From assembly GCA_951213105.1 (NCBI GenBank), contig OX578137.1:74313104-74377103 (forward strand): a stretch of DNA of 64,000 nucleotides, read 5' to 3'. Below the pieces are notes generated by a model. The model was not told the origin of the DNA. It saw nothing but the letters and a program-made list of their open reading frames with translations, and searched no databases. The position numbers were made by a program, and so were the translations under genes. This DNA comes from Amaurobius ferox (lineage: Eukaryota; Arthropoda; Arachnida; Araneae; Amaurobiidae). How positions within the stretch are numbered: the first letter of the stretch is position 1; each line of letters opens with the position of its first letter. This document shows positions 1 to 11,296 of the stretch, piece after piece.

Positions 1-529
1 AATAAGTCATTCTGTTTGAACTAATAAGTTGAAAAAATCGCCCAATTTCAATTTAGGTGATGTTAATTCAGTGTCAAAAATATTCTGCCATGGATATTTT
101 ACATCATTTCTGATCGAGGGAAAGAAGTGGTGTCATTGCATTAAGTAAATTAAATCGTGTAATGTTCAAATCAGATTTTTTTATCGTAAAATTAAGACTA
201 AGTTATACCGTACATGATTTCTTTCCATAACTCGGTATGTTCTTATATAGAACATTGTTTTTTATTCTATAAGTTTAAAAGTGCAGACATATTTTCCCCT
301 CAAATAATCAGATATTTTAAAAGAGACGGCTTACCTATAATCCCTCAGTTATTTTTTACGATACTCGGTTTGCTCATTTTATATTTTTATCTTTTCTAAA
401 CCTCTTTATTTACTTTGATTACGAAAATAGAAGGAGAACATTTCGTGAAACTATTGATATAAAAAAGAGAAGGAATGTTTTTTTTTTAAACTTTCTATAT
501 TTTGTAAAATACCTTAAAGTGAGTTCTTA
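1..529. other. AT-rich sequence, nothing supported
   Basis: No coding region, RNA or repeat is recognised here. The one ORF (214-399, 61 codons) is hydrophobic, AT-driven and resembles no family I know, so I do not call it a gene. Confidence 0.5.
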
Positions 530-720
530 AATGGACGGAATAGTTAGCGAGTAGCTTAAGTAGGACGCAATACAAAAGAAAAGGGTTTGATTCTCGATTC
601 CCAAACAGACTTTGAGTACGAAAATTAGCCTAGAATATACTCACACAACGAGCCTATAATATTTCCAACGTTGGGATTGCACTTCCATTAATAGCAGCCC
701 CCAAATAACAACCTCCTAGA
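530..720 (+). repeat. Possible tRNA-derived SINE relic
   Basis: A segment near 551-600 reads like a decayed tRNA head. TAGCTTAAGTAGGA is A-box-like and GGGTTTGATTC near 584 is B-box-like. It is followed by a segment (about 605-640) resembling the spacer after the heads of the clearer SINE at 56.8 kb (an AAACAGACTTTGAGTACG-type stretch). No target duplication or (AAC)n tail is visible. It could be chance similarity in AT-rich DNA. Confidence 0.28.
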
Positions 721-877
721 TTTGTCTTTTAATTCTGCTCGTCAATATGGAATACACACTTGCAATTGCATCAAGGAAACTTTCTATAAGCCAAAATTTT
801 GCGAACCTCTATCAGAATCGAATTCAGTCCTCCTGCCGTGTAGCCATGGATACAGAATGTTTTCTTGGTGCACATAC

Positions 878-881
<4 letters not shown>

Positions 882-928
<47 letters not shown>
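882..928. repeat. (TA)n microsatellite
   Basis: About 47 bp of uninterrupted TA dinucleotides. It creates short tyrosine/isoleucine ORFs in overlapping frames, which are artefacts. Confidence 0.97.
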
Positions 929-929
<1 letters not shown>

Positions 930-1729
930 GAGTATATGTAACTGAAATTTTGAGTATTTAAATTTATAAATTTAAAGTTTTATATTTTTGAAATTCAATG
1001 CAAGTGGTGTAGTTTGCCTTTACCTTAATGTTTTACTATCTTAACTATCTTACGTCCTAAACTATCTTACGTCCTTTACAGATTACATTTTTAGATGAAG
1101 CACGGGAAAATCGTCCTTAATGCATTGTAGAGTAAACCAATTAAAGCCAATGTTGAGAAAACATAGAGCTTGGAAATATTAATGTCATAAATTATTATTT
1201 AATCCTATTGAATGTGAGGAAAATGATCTCAGCATAAGACGCATCCTATTTAAACATCCATATTTAATGCTTTTTAATAGAAGATATTCAGTGTAAGAGA
1301 CAGGATAATCTTTCATAAGTTATCTGTTATATTTTTGCTGGTAAGTATTGCTTTGAATGATTACAAGAAAAATTGGGGATTTGTTTAAGAATGATTTCAG
1401 CTCCTGCCAAATTTAGGAATTTTTGTGTTTTCATAAATATTTAAGAAAAGCTATCCGTAAAGTGGATTTTACCCTTATTATATGGTATTTCCTTCACATA
1501 AGCAGTGGGATATAGCATAACTAATTTTATGTTGATTTTTTTAAGATACTTATTGGAGAAAATATTTCAAAGTAGCACAATGTCTCTATCTCATTTAATT
1601 GTATTATTAAATAATTAAATTTTTCAAGATACTTGCATGACTCAAAATGAAGCGAAGGATATTTCAATTCAGTTAAAAGTTATTTTTCGTGCAATTGAAA
1701 AAATTAAAGTCCATATGGCAGTTGAAGAG
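929..1729. other. Unassigned AT-rich stretch
   Basis: No ORF, RNA or recognisable repeat. There is only a small local duplication (ACTATCTTACGTCCT near 1040-1075). Confidence 0.5.
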
Positions 1730-1734
1730 GATGG

Positions 1735-1858
1735 TAATGGGATGGTACTTGTCTTGTGTGATTTCGACCTCCATTGGTTCCCGTTCTAAACTATGTGACA
1801 CTTCCCTGGCTCTCCAAACAGATATATTACACCTTCGGATAGGTCGAACGGTCTGATT
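1735..1858 (+). repeat. SINE core fragment, diverged
   Basis: The order of elements matches the body of the composite SINE at 33.6-33.9 kb: a GTTCCCGTTCTAAA block, then ACACTTCCCTGGCTCTCC, CCAAACAGATATATTACACC and finally TAGGTCGAACGGTCTG. The 5S/tRNA heads and the (AAC)n tail are missing. The core stem is partly lost (GGCTCTCC against GAACGGTC), which suggests an old copy. Confidence 0.62.
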
Positions 1859-3544
1859 AGAAAGAAAGAAAATACGCTCAGGTGGAAGACAATGGGGCTG
1901 CTAACCCAAAAGAGTTACTGTTAATGTTCGTACAATGCTGAAAATCTTTGAAAATGTACGACAATTAAAGGCAGAAAGCGAAAGGAGAAGAGATGACCAG
2001 AAAGCATATTGAAAAACAAAATAAAAATATTCTAGTGGAAATTCTAATATAATTACATATAATCTTTGACAATGCAGAACACTATATTAATCCCGTTTAC
2101 ACAAAAACAGAAGCGTTAAGTGCTCTTGGAATATGTGTCAATTGATTTCTGTCCTACGATAGTCCCTTGCCCATATGTCCTATGACATATGGGCAAGAGA
2201 GTTCTGACCAGGTACTCTTCACCCCCCCCCCTTGAACAACTTGAAATGGCAACTGCAGAATCACAAATAGAAATTGTTAATGAGCTCTTTAATCCCTCCT
2301 CTGGAATCTAGATACTGAATACATATCACTCATCATTTAAGTTCTCAAAACTAGTCAATCCTGAGACAAAATCCTGAGATACTTGAAGCAAACTTTTTGA
2401 ACCAGAAATGAAACAAACGGAAATAGAAATATTTAGTGAACTTCCCATTCTCCTTTAGAATTTAATGATGAATCCATGAGAGTCATTATCTAAGCTCTAT
2501 CCATAACTAATTCTGAAAAATAGATGTTTCTAGGAAAAGTTTTGAACCTGAAGAAGAAAAGAAAGAGGAAGCAAAATTCCTTATAGTAAGCACCTCATTT
2601 TCCATAATGTGATGCTGAATTCAAATCAGTCGTCCTCATCTATATCAAATCCGGAGAAATCGGTGTTTCAAGGGAAAATACAGCAAACAGAACACTATGA
2701 TAAAAATTTGCCACTAATAAAAATTGCATAACCGGTCTATAGATGTTGTTATCTTTAATTACAGCGCGTTCTGATTTCGACAAAAACCACCCGTCCATTA
2801 AAACTATCATGGATAAATATTAGTTTTTTACTTTATTCTAATTTTTAAGTTTTCAGGAAATACCGCTATCTCTAATCCATTATTTTTTTAATGCCGCTTT
2901 TTAATTTCTTTCGTACCTAAGTATTTTCAACTTGCATTCTTTGGATTAGAAAAAATTGAAAGAGGGAATTTTATCACACTCTATTGATATAAAAAACCGC
3001 ATTATTTTCTTCCTTCAAAAAGTGTATGTTTTTTCAAGAGGCAAAAAAATACACTTTTACTTCGACTTTCTTGTTACGAAATAAATTAGTTTTCGACAAA
3101 AATTGGGCAGCCTGGTATTTAAGTTATCCATATTAAATGTGAGGCACCAAAGTACTTTTTCAGATTTTACTTCAATATTTTCTTTAGAACAGTATTTTCA
3201 TAATATATTTTACATGCCTTTTACTTGAAGGAAGTATTCTGAGCCGTGCGATAATATCGTAACTACATTCTGTGTGTGTATGTGTGTTGCGTTAAATATT
3301 TCAACCCATGCAGGCGTCAATATACTGAATTTTAGTTATTAATATTATTCTAGTGTTAGTTATTAATATTTTGCTTAAAATAGAACTCTTGTCCTTGCGG
3401 CTAAAATGCCCTATCCTGATGCTATATTTATTCTCTTTTTACAATATGGTATATTTTCAGATCTAGTTATATATAACTTATTAATATTATTATAAATGTT
3501 ACTAATAATATTAATGAGTGACATGCGTATTAAAAATATATATT
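1859..3544. other. Unassigned AT-rich stretch with one perfect hairpin
   Basis: No coding or RNA gene is supported. It holds the hairpin at 2166-2197 and a C10-11 run near 2222. The rest is AT-rich sequence with many short stop-broken frames. Confidence 0.5.
2166..2197. repeat. Perfect 14-bp inverted repeat with 4-nt loop
   Basis: CTTGCCCATATGTC (2166-2179) is followed by CTAT and then the exact reverse complement GACATATGGGCAAG (2184-2197). No promoter or gene adjoins it. It may be a foldback remnant of a hairpin-ended element. Confidence 0.9.
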
Positions 3545-4365
3545 TCAAAATAGTTGAAAAATATTTATGACTTTATCTGTCTATCCCTTCTTATCCCTTC
3601 TCCTGTCTATCCCTTATTATGACCTTCTATCTGTCTATCCCTTCTCCTGTCTATCCCTTATTATGACCTTCTATCTGTCTATCCCTTCTCACGATAACTT
3701 CCGTACAAATGGCTTTATATAAATGAAATTTTAATATATTATTGATATTTAATATGTTATCAGTCTGTTGGACGTATGGAAATAAAAATGAATAATATCA
3801 TCCAATTAGGTTCGGATTCAAGCCTGTTAAAAATATGATATACATTGAATCCTATGAGACACAATTTCTCAAATATTTTAAGCGGAGTTAAAATCCACAT
3901 ATTGCTTCGAAAATTTTAGAAAATATTCAAATTATCACATAAAATGTGTAAAAGCAATTTTAGCAAAATATGTTTTATAGTTTTTTAAATAAAATTTGAA
4001 ATAATAATTAGATTCATATTATATAAAGAGATCACATGACTCTTTCAAAATAAAATATGACTTCATTTTTTTTTGCACTGTGTGAAAATCGGGATGTTTA
4101 AAGACTGTTTAAATTTATATGTAGTGTTGCATCCGTCCTAAAATCGTTTTATTTTTTATTATTGTATTTTTATTTTTATTATTGTTCATTTTGTGCAACT
4201 AGTTTAAAGTTTTCAAGCATAATAAATTGTTGTAGTACTCTGATAATTTAAAAGATATCAATGCTGAATGCATCGCAATTTAGAGATGTTTAAATAAAAT
4301 TGCATTTCAGCTAAAAGTGTTTCATAATCAATGCTTTATGTATGATTGATCTTTCTTGTTATATA
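3545..4365 (+). repeat. Dispersed repeat family R2, copy 1
   Basis: This stretch is collinear with 6715-8065. Shared landmarks in order are a GTTGAAAA/ATGACTTT start, a CTGTCT-rich tract, ACGATAACT, a TACATTGA block, a GCGGA(G/T)TTAAAA block, GAGATCACATGAC-type motifs, and an end reading TTTCATAATCAATGCTTTA then TGATTGATCTTTCTTGTT. No transposase or reverse transcriptase is visible, so it is a non-autonomous or decayed element of unknown class. Confidence 0.75.
3577..3690 (+). repeat. 44-bp tandem repeat of TCTGTCTATCCCTTC motif
   Basis: A unit containing CTGTCTATCCCTTATTATGACCTTC recurs with a 44-bp step (3603 and 3647), flanked by partial units. It sits where copy 2 of the R2 family has a simple (TCTG)n tract, so it looks like a local expansion of the internal simple repeat. 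Confidence 0.85.
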
Positions 4366-5266
4366 TTATATCTATTATCTGCTTAATATCCTTAATATCA
4401 TTGTATATTATATTATTGATAATATTATTTTTAAAAACTACTTTTTTCTTTTACTAATTAGAAGTTCCAATTAGATTAACTGCAATAAAGACTACAAAAT
4501 CTGAATATTGTTTTGTTACGGCATTTTAAGAAATTCCATAATATTTTATAGAGATTTTGTATGACAACAGTTTGAAGATGTCATTGATGTTGCGATGAAT
4601 GTTATCTAAAAGTTCTTTATCATGTGATCCAAAATATGCAGGGATAAATAACTTTTTACATGTTTATCAACATCTCTTGTTTAAAAATGAATCCAATACT
4701 TGATAAGCAAGGACTACTACCCGGCACTTATACGTGCCTAGTTTTTACAAAGCTCACAACTGCATTACGGAAAATCAAGCTGTAGGGCAATAGTAATATC
4801 CCCTCCGAACGATTATATCGATGGTATTTTATATTTTATGCTGCATGTTAATTAAGACGACACATTTCACCTATAAAGTCTTAAGAGACTGCTGACTCCG
4901 AGGCTTGTTAGATGAACCTTCGAACAATTTTCTTATGGCTTCTGATATAGAAACCTTAGTTAAATTTAGGAACTGTCACAACACTCCTCCATGTCATCAC
5001 TCGGCTAAGAGTTCCAGATTATCACTCCAATATGATGGCCCTAGATCCATTCAGACAGCATTGGACCGGCTAAGGAGGGGCCACACTACTTTTTTATATG
5101 AGGTTTGAACGAAGATATAGAGTTTTCCCTCAAAGTACATGTTCTTTCTTCTGGGCTACTACCTCTCATCTTGACTGCATGGGAGCTTCTTTAAATCTTC
5201 TAGTAGAGGAGCAGGATAGGGTATCCTTATTGCTTTATGGGCAGCGTGATATTTTGGACTTCACCT
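4366..5266. other. Unassigned stretch
   Basis: There are no recognised genes. The ORF at 4905-5108 lies in slightly more complex sequence but matches no family I recognise, and I would not call it coding. Confidence 0.45.
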
Positions 5267-5343
5267 AGCAATTTCTAAGTCAAGGGGCTTAGCAATTTCT
5301 AGGTCAAGGGACTTAGCAATTTCTAGGTCAAGGGGCTTAGCAA
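5267..5343 (+). repeat. 24-bp tandem repeat, three units
   Basis: Units beginning AGCAATTTCT lie at 5267, 5291 and 5315, followed by a five-base start of a fourth. They differ by one or two bases only (AAG/AGG, GGG/GGA), indicating a recent expansion. Confidence 0.95.
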
Positions 5344-6714
5344 CATCAACAACAATAAAGATTTCCTGTCTGAAATATGTCCTCTTTTTAAACAGCATGC
5401 TCATATATAACCGCATCTATAAAATGCGAAATTTTATTAGACGCTTCTAACTTAAATATATCCTAAACACTGCAATAACCGTGATTTTTTTTCCAGTCAA
5501 TGAAGCCGTGTTTGGGAAATATTTTCATACAAAGTTTATCACCCTACAGTGATTATCGGAATACAGAAATAAAAAAAACGTATTTCTGTCTGCATACCTG
5601 TCTACGATGACCAAGTAAAATACAAAACCAATTCATAGGATTTACATAATTTTTCACGGAATCTTTAAACTTGATAAAGAGGAAGTTTGTGACTAAAATT
5701 TATTGAAATTCATAAACACGATAAGATATATATGTAAAAATTCGAAAATATACTTTCAATCTGCGCATCTCCTATATTTAAACTACTTCAATGAAACTTT
5801 TACATTACATGATAATCTGTTGATGATGAATTTTAAATTCAAGAATTAGCCACCTACACCTGCCTGCAGATAGAAAGGGAATTAAGATACCTTTATTCTG
5901 ATTGTAATGATCGCTTATAACTCGAAATCTGAGTTACGAATTTACATATTCTTTCACTGGTTAGCTAAGGTTATGGGAAACACATTTATGAATAAAAGAT
6001 TTCACATTTTATACCACGTTTATTTTGTTTCAGTGTTATTCCTACCAACGCCAGATATTTCTGGTAGTTCCTAATAAATATACCTCTCCCTGTAAACCTA
6101 TTTTTAAAATGGCATCAACACTCTCATAATTCAAACTGCTATCGATAATGAAATATTTTAAGTATTTTTCTTCTTATAAATACCATAGAATCTTTTGTCA
6201 CAATTTAAATTTATGACAAAAGTATAATATTATAGTATTTCTACAGTAGAACATGATTTATTTCGAAGTTCAGATTCAGATTTCTTAGAAATATCCGCTT
6301 AAGCAGCTTTTGAAAAGAGCTTAAAGTGACGCGAAGATAGAAAGGTTACCAGCACGCAACTAGTACAGAATATAGAACGATTTTTTTTAGATAAAATTCT
6401 CTACAACAAAATTTTATTTGTAAGAAATGAGGACTGTCTATCAAAAGAGAAGTTTCTGACAGTAGTTCAGCTGATGAAAAAAACTCAGACAGAGTATCTG
6501 CTGGGCGAGAAAAAGTATTCAATAATAGAAGTGGGACAGAAATGCCTCTATAAAAATGCAACAAAAATAATTTTTTATTCCTGCTTATGTTAGACTATCA
6601 AATATGAAAGTATATTGCATGTATTACTTCTTGCTTTCCTTACATTGCGTATTAGAAAAGCATTACGATGAGATAAAAAATCCGACTTTCGAGTTTGGCT
6701 TAATGCGAATTAAC
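5344..6714. other. Unassigned AT-rich stretch
   Basis: No coding, RNA or repeat feature is supported. The minus-strand ORF at 6346-6564 has no recognisable domain. Confidence 0.45.
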
Positions 6715-6719
6715 CATTT

Positions 6720-6801
6720 TTAACACTTTACAACAAAGTTGAAAAGTGTTTATGACTTTGTTAACACTTTACAACAAAGTTGAAAAGTGTTTATGACTTT
6801 G
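6720..6801 (+). repeat. 41-bp direct duplication containing a hairpin
   Basis: A 41-bp unit starting TTAACACTTTACAAC occurs at 6720 and again at 6761, essentially identical. Each unit contains AACACTTT and its complement AAAGTGTT separated by 13 bases, so each copy can form a stem. The duplication lies at the 5' edge of R2 copy 2. Confidence 0.92.
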
Positions 6802-6806
6802 TTCAT

Positions 6807-6830
6807 TCTGTCTGTCTGTCTGTCTGTCCG
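6807..6830 (+). repeat. (TCTG)n microsatellite
   Basis: A short run of TCTG units at the position corresponding to the 44-bp repeat of R2 copy 1. Confidence 0.9.
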
Positions 6831-8103
6831 TTAGCACGATAACTGCCGTAAAAATGACTTAATAAAATTAAATTTTAGTATGTTGTTCAGACGGTCTGTA
6901 GAACCTATGGGAATATAAATGAATAGTATTACCCAATTAGTTTTGGATTGAACCCGGGTCGAAAAAATGAAATACATTGAGCCCTATGGGACCTAATTCT
7001 TCAAACATTTTTTTAGCGGATTTAAAATTCACAAATTGCTCCGAAAATTTTAGATAATATTCAAATTGTTCCATAAAATATATAAAAAAAAATTCAGCGA
7101 AATATATTCAGTAGTTTTTTAAATAAAAATTAAAATAATAATTACACCTCTTATAAGAAACGATCACTTGACCATGATATGAAACGATCACATGACCCAC
7201 TTCAAAATGATATATGGCATTCATCTTGTTTCAAAATCGTGATTTTTTATTCTTTTTAATTCATATTGAGTGTTGTATCCGTCCTAAAACTACTTTATTT
7301 TTGCTTAAATTCTGTGCATCTACATACTGAAACATCGCAATGAGAATATATTTGAGTTTAAATGCTCATCTAAATTTGATTATTTCTACAACTAAGCCTA
7401 TTTTTCACCTATGTAAAATGTAAACAGCAAAATATATAGAATGAGTTGTATTAGAATTCCTGTATTTTTTTAACACAAAATAATTTAGTCCATGGAATCT
7501 GCATGGCTGATATGAATGAAATATTAATTGATTTCATAAAGGGAAGGACGATTTTTTTCGATGAAGTTTCAAGCATAGAGTTTAACTTTTTGTAGCTCCA
7601 TGGTCTTAAACAAAATGTTTAAATAAAATAAATTATTATAGTATTGTGATGAATGAAATGAATGGGAGAAATTTATGAATGAAATCCTGTTTTTATAAAG
7701 AGATCCAGACGTGTTATTTTTTCTATGACGTCATTTGAATTAATTTCAGTTGTTTTCGATGAAGTTTTCAAATATAATAAATTATCGTAGTATTATGATG
7801 ATTCTAAGACTATTACCGAGGAATGTATAACATTTTAGAGATGTTTAAACCAGGCAATTTATATTTCAATGCCGTCATTTGAATGAAGTTCATTTTTTTC
7901 GATGAAGGTTTAAGTTTTCAAATATAATAAATTAATGCAGTATTGTGATAAGTTTCAAAATATTACCGAGGAATGTATTGCATTTTAGACTTGTTTAAAT
8001 AAAATTGCATTGAAGTTGGAAAGTGTTTCATAATCAATGCTTTAAGCATGATTGATCTTTCTTGTTCAACAATGGCAGTGTTGATCTGTTTGTTGGTCTG
8101 TTA

Positions 8104-8227
8104 CTTTCCTTATATACATAATGTATGAGGAAAGTATTGTGACGGGGTCGAAAATTCGAATTCGAGTTTTCGACGGGAGAGCACGTTTCAAGGATCCCTG
8201 ATCACGAATCAAACATTTTTGAAGTGA

Positions 8228-8271
<44 letters not shown>

Positions 8272-8500
8272 TGTGTGAAATCAATACCGCTCAAAAAATC
8301 AATACCGCTAATAAAGTTACGCAAATAGACATTTTTTATGTAATTTTTCATTAGAAAACGAGTGATAAAAATTTTAGAACGTTAACTTGAACAGTTCGTG
8401 AGATATTGCCCATTTTTTAAATATATGTATTAAAAAATCCCATAAATTAAAAACAAATAGTAACTGTTGAAAAACATGTTTACTTTTATAGTAAGCTTAT
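8104..8500 (-). mobile_element. R1 element, minus orientation, truncated
   Basis: It starts with the R1 terminal hairpin (ACTTTCCTTATATACATAA...GAGGAAAGT). It continues with the complement of the R1 3' block (GACGGGGTCGAAAATTCGAA, then ACGGGAGAGCACG), a (GT)n tract at 8232-8269, and inner sequence resembling 53340-53540 read backwards. Part of the interior just beyond the GT tract is missing and the copy stops near 8500. The next R1 copy starts 140 bp away in the opposite orientation. Confidence 0.8.
8232..8269. repeat. (GT)n microsatellite inside R1
   Basis: About 19 GT units at the fixed microsatellite position of the R1 family, CA in the sense orientation. Confidence 0.95.
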
Positions 8501-8644
8501 AATAGTAAGGCTATGGTTTAAGTGGATGTAAAAATAAAAGTATTATTAATACAAGAGAATGGGGATGTCTGGCTGATATAAGATACTATGAATTGAATTC
8601 ATGAAAATTAAAATAATCTAAACTTTTTAACTTTACCACTTACT

Positions 8645-9606
8645 AAAAAATCTAATGTGGGCAGCACATGACTTTCCTTATATGATGCAATGAATTTACT
8701 ATTATTACAGTAAAAAAATTAGATTATTTTTATTGTAGTTATTTATATTCTTTCCAAGATATTGAATTTTCGTCAATGAGTCGTCATTTTCCATGTCGTC
8801 ATCATCAATAAGTCGTCATTGATTTAGCATCATTTCTATCCATTTGGCGTGTTTTTCGTGAATTTAGCAACATTTAAAAAAGTCGCCAAGTTGGCGACAT
8901 TCCAACAAATTCGTCGTCAAAATCTCACCAAGAATTATGCATGAAGAAATACGTTATTCTTATAGCAGATAAATGACTATTGGCGTTCAAGTACAAAAAT
9001 ATTACTCAAAGTATCTTTTTTCATGAATGGAGCGAGCTAGATCCACGAGAATGATGTCACCAAATTTATCCCATGGTATTACATATAAAAAGTGAACATG
9101 TTTCTCAATAGGAAATATTTTTTTTATTTTACATGAGTTTTGATATTTTTTTTTAAAAATGTGCAATATCTTGAGAACGGTTCATGTTAGCATTCTAAAA
9201 TGTATGTCAATAGTTTTCTAATGAAAAATTACATAAGAAACGTCTATTTACGTAACTATATTAGTGGTTTCGATTTTTTGACGATTTTTCAAAACTTCAC
9301 TCGAAAATTTAAGGGGGTTCTGAACATTCGATTGCATATAAAAACAATAGGCTTCCAGTGTTTACGGATTGTGATTTTTGTACCAAATTTCGTTCGAATT
9401 GGTCCATTCGTTCGTCGGTTATCGTCTCCACAGACTCACTGACACACACACACATACTTTCAAACACACACACACACACATACTTTCACACACACACAGA
9501 CATCACTTCAAAAATGTTTGACTCGCGATCAGGTATGCTTGAAACGTGCTCTTCGAATTTTCGACCGAGTCCTAATATTTTCCTTATACATTATTTATAT
9601 AAGGAA
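8645..9606 (+). mobile_element. R1 element, near full length (candidate Helentron-type non-autonomous element)
   Basis: The 5' end is TCTAATGTGGGCAGCACATG directly followed by ACTTTCCTTATA. The interior carries GTCGCCAAGTTGGCGAC near 8881, a CAATATCTTGAGAACGGTTC-type block, and a (CA)n tract with ACTTTC interruptions (9438-9500). The 3' block ends in a hairpin whose distal arm TATAAGGAAA complements the 5' ACTTTCCTTATA. It is about 960 bp with no coding capacity. Collinear copies lie at 52.9 and 63.1 kb. I infer a Helitron/Helentron-like non-autonomous family. A TIR element is the alternative. Confidence 0.75.
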
Positions 9607-9774
9607 ATTAATAAGAGGGATATTTATATAAAATGCTGGTAATTTTTAGATTATTAATATGCATAGCATGAAATTTTTTATCAGATCTAAAAAGCTGATT
9701 AAGTATAATATTTCTGAACAATTGAATCGAGTTGCAGGAATTAAATGGTAAGATTTTATTAAAAAGGTACAGCT

Positions 9775-9848
<74 letters not shown>
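9775..9848. repeat. (TA)n microsatellite
   Basis: About 74 bp of TA with one interrupting C. Confidence 0.97.
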
Positions 9849-9849
<1 letters not shown>

Positions 9850-10611
9850 TGAAAGTAACACATTTAAAGACATAACATATTAAACACATTTAAAGCGTTT
9901 AATATTGATAAATACATTAAAGAGAAGGGGTATGTATTAATGTACAAACATTATTTATTTCGGAATAATTATGTGTGAAAAATTTCTTAATAATAAGAAA
10001 TATGTGACATTCTTATTTTATTAATTATTTGATAGTAAATAGAAATATATAATATCTATATCTTGTTGTTTCTAAATTATTAAAGAGATTTTCATAATTT
10101 AAAAAAAATATTTTTTTTAGTTTTCAAAATAACATAAAATACTGAATATTCTGAGGCTATTCAGTTTTTTTGGCACCGCTATATATATATTAAAATATGT
10201 ACTGAAATTTAGAAAAATAGAAACACCATTTAAAGTATATAATCATCAGCATAGGTGCAGTACAATACAAGAAAGATTTGATAAGAATAAAAATTAAAAT
10301 ATTCTGAACGAAAAAGTGCAATAGAAATAACTGATAATTGGAATATAACAAAAAACATTAAAAAGCTTATTCTACTGATGGTTAAGTGAAAAATATGCAA
10401 GCGTTTTTATTTACGCAATCATGGGAACCACAATATTAGGCAAACAAAACATCGCTTACGTGTCTGAAAAACAAACTTTGTAAGTTATAGATATCCACTA
10501 GTTTCAGATGCCCGATTTCCAAATTGTTTCTGCTGATTGTTTCTAGCTTGAGGTAGTAAAAACTATCAGAGATCCCGACGATACCAAAAAGACAAAGAGA
10601 AAAGAGCATAT
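9849..10611. other. Unassigned AT-rich stretch
   Basis: Nothing is supported. Its last four bases (ATAT, 10608-10611) are one half of the target duplication of the Gypsy element that follows. Confidence 0.5.
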
Positions 10612-11234
10612 TGTTACGAACGTATTTCCTAAAATCGTGGTCGTGTACGCAGGATACAAGAACGAGTCTATGCTTCTGGATAATCTAGGTTTATTCACAA
10701 ACGCAAAATAAACAGAAACAATATACAATCAAACAGCACTTAAATGCTCCACTAATTTCACATAATAAGCGATATTATACTCAAAATACTGATGAAAATA
10801 ATTTCACAGAACAGCAGCACCCTTATGGTAGGTCGGACGGCCTAAGTCTCAACAACAACAACAAAACAGCAGCTACTATTCTCAAAATATTGACAAAAAT
10901 CACAGTCCCATGTAGCTGGTGTCACGTAAAATCGGCAATACCCCTTCAACGGAGCAATGAATCTTTTTATAGCCTCTGTAGAAATTTCTGGAAATTTCTT
11001 CATATCTCCTAGACTAATCGCCGTTTCGTGGAGTTCCTGAAAGATTCCGGAAGTCGCCAAATATTGCCAAATTGACGATAAATATTCTAATCTGGTAACC
11101 CTTCCTCGAACTGGGAAATTGTGGAAATCCTGGACTCACGCCATGCTGATGGCATGGACTATGTTATCTTCACTTGGCCTTCGAGACAGACGAAAGAGGA
11201 GGCGCCAATGAAGGAATATTGTCCGCTCACAACA
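10612..11234 (-). repeat. 3' LTR of the Gypsy element
   Basis: On the minus strand it begins TGTTGTGAGCGG (11234) and ends TTCGTAACA (10612). It aligns with the 5' LTR over its outer parts, sharing an AACAGCACTTAAATGCTCC block and a CGAGACAGACGAAAGA block. It is 623 bp against 385 bp because it holds a 46-bp SINE fragment plus roughly 170 bp absent from the other LTR. The start has drifted from TGTTACGAA to TGTTGTGAG. Confidence 0.85.
10819..10864 (+). mobile_element. Very short SINE 3' end inserted in the LTR
   Basis: ACCCTTATGGTAGGTCGGAC, then GGCC...TCTC and (AAC)n, matches only the last ~46 bases of the composite SINE at 33.9 kb. It is flanked by AACAGCAGC on both sides (10810-10818 and 10865-10873), a 9-bp target duplication. 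The other LTR lacks it at the matching place, so it arrived after the Gypsy element integrated. Confidence 0.85.
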
Positions 11235-11256
11235 CTGTTCCCTCAAAACTGCACGT
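11235..11256 (-). promoter_or_regulatory. Possible polypurine tract
   Basis: The minus strand just before the 3' LTR reads TTTTGAGGGAACAG. It is purine-rich and in the expected place for plus-strand priming, but short and imperfect. Confidence 0.45.
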
Positions 11257-11296
11257 CTTGGGCAGTACCAATCTACTGTGATCCAAAATATGGGAC

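Larger units (their letters stand above)
6715..8065 (+). repeat. Dispersed repeat family R2, copy 2
   Basis: A longer homologue of 3545-4365 with the same order of landmarks and the same terminal block (TTTCATAATCAATGCTTTAAG then TGATTGATCTTTCTTGTT, ending about 8065). A segment beginning TTCGATGAAG(T)TTTCAA and containing AATAAATTA-TAGTATTGTGAT recurs about three times inside it (7555-7950), so part of the element is internally repeated. No protein-coding capacity is visible. Confidence 0.75.
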
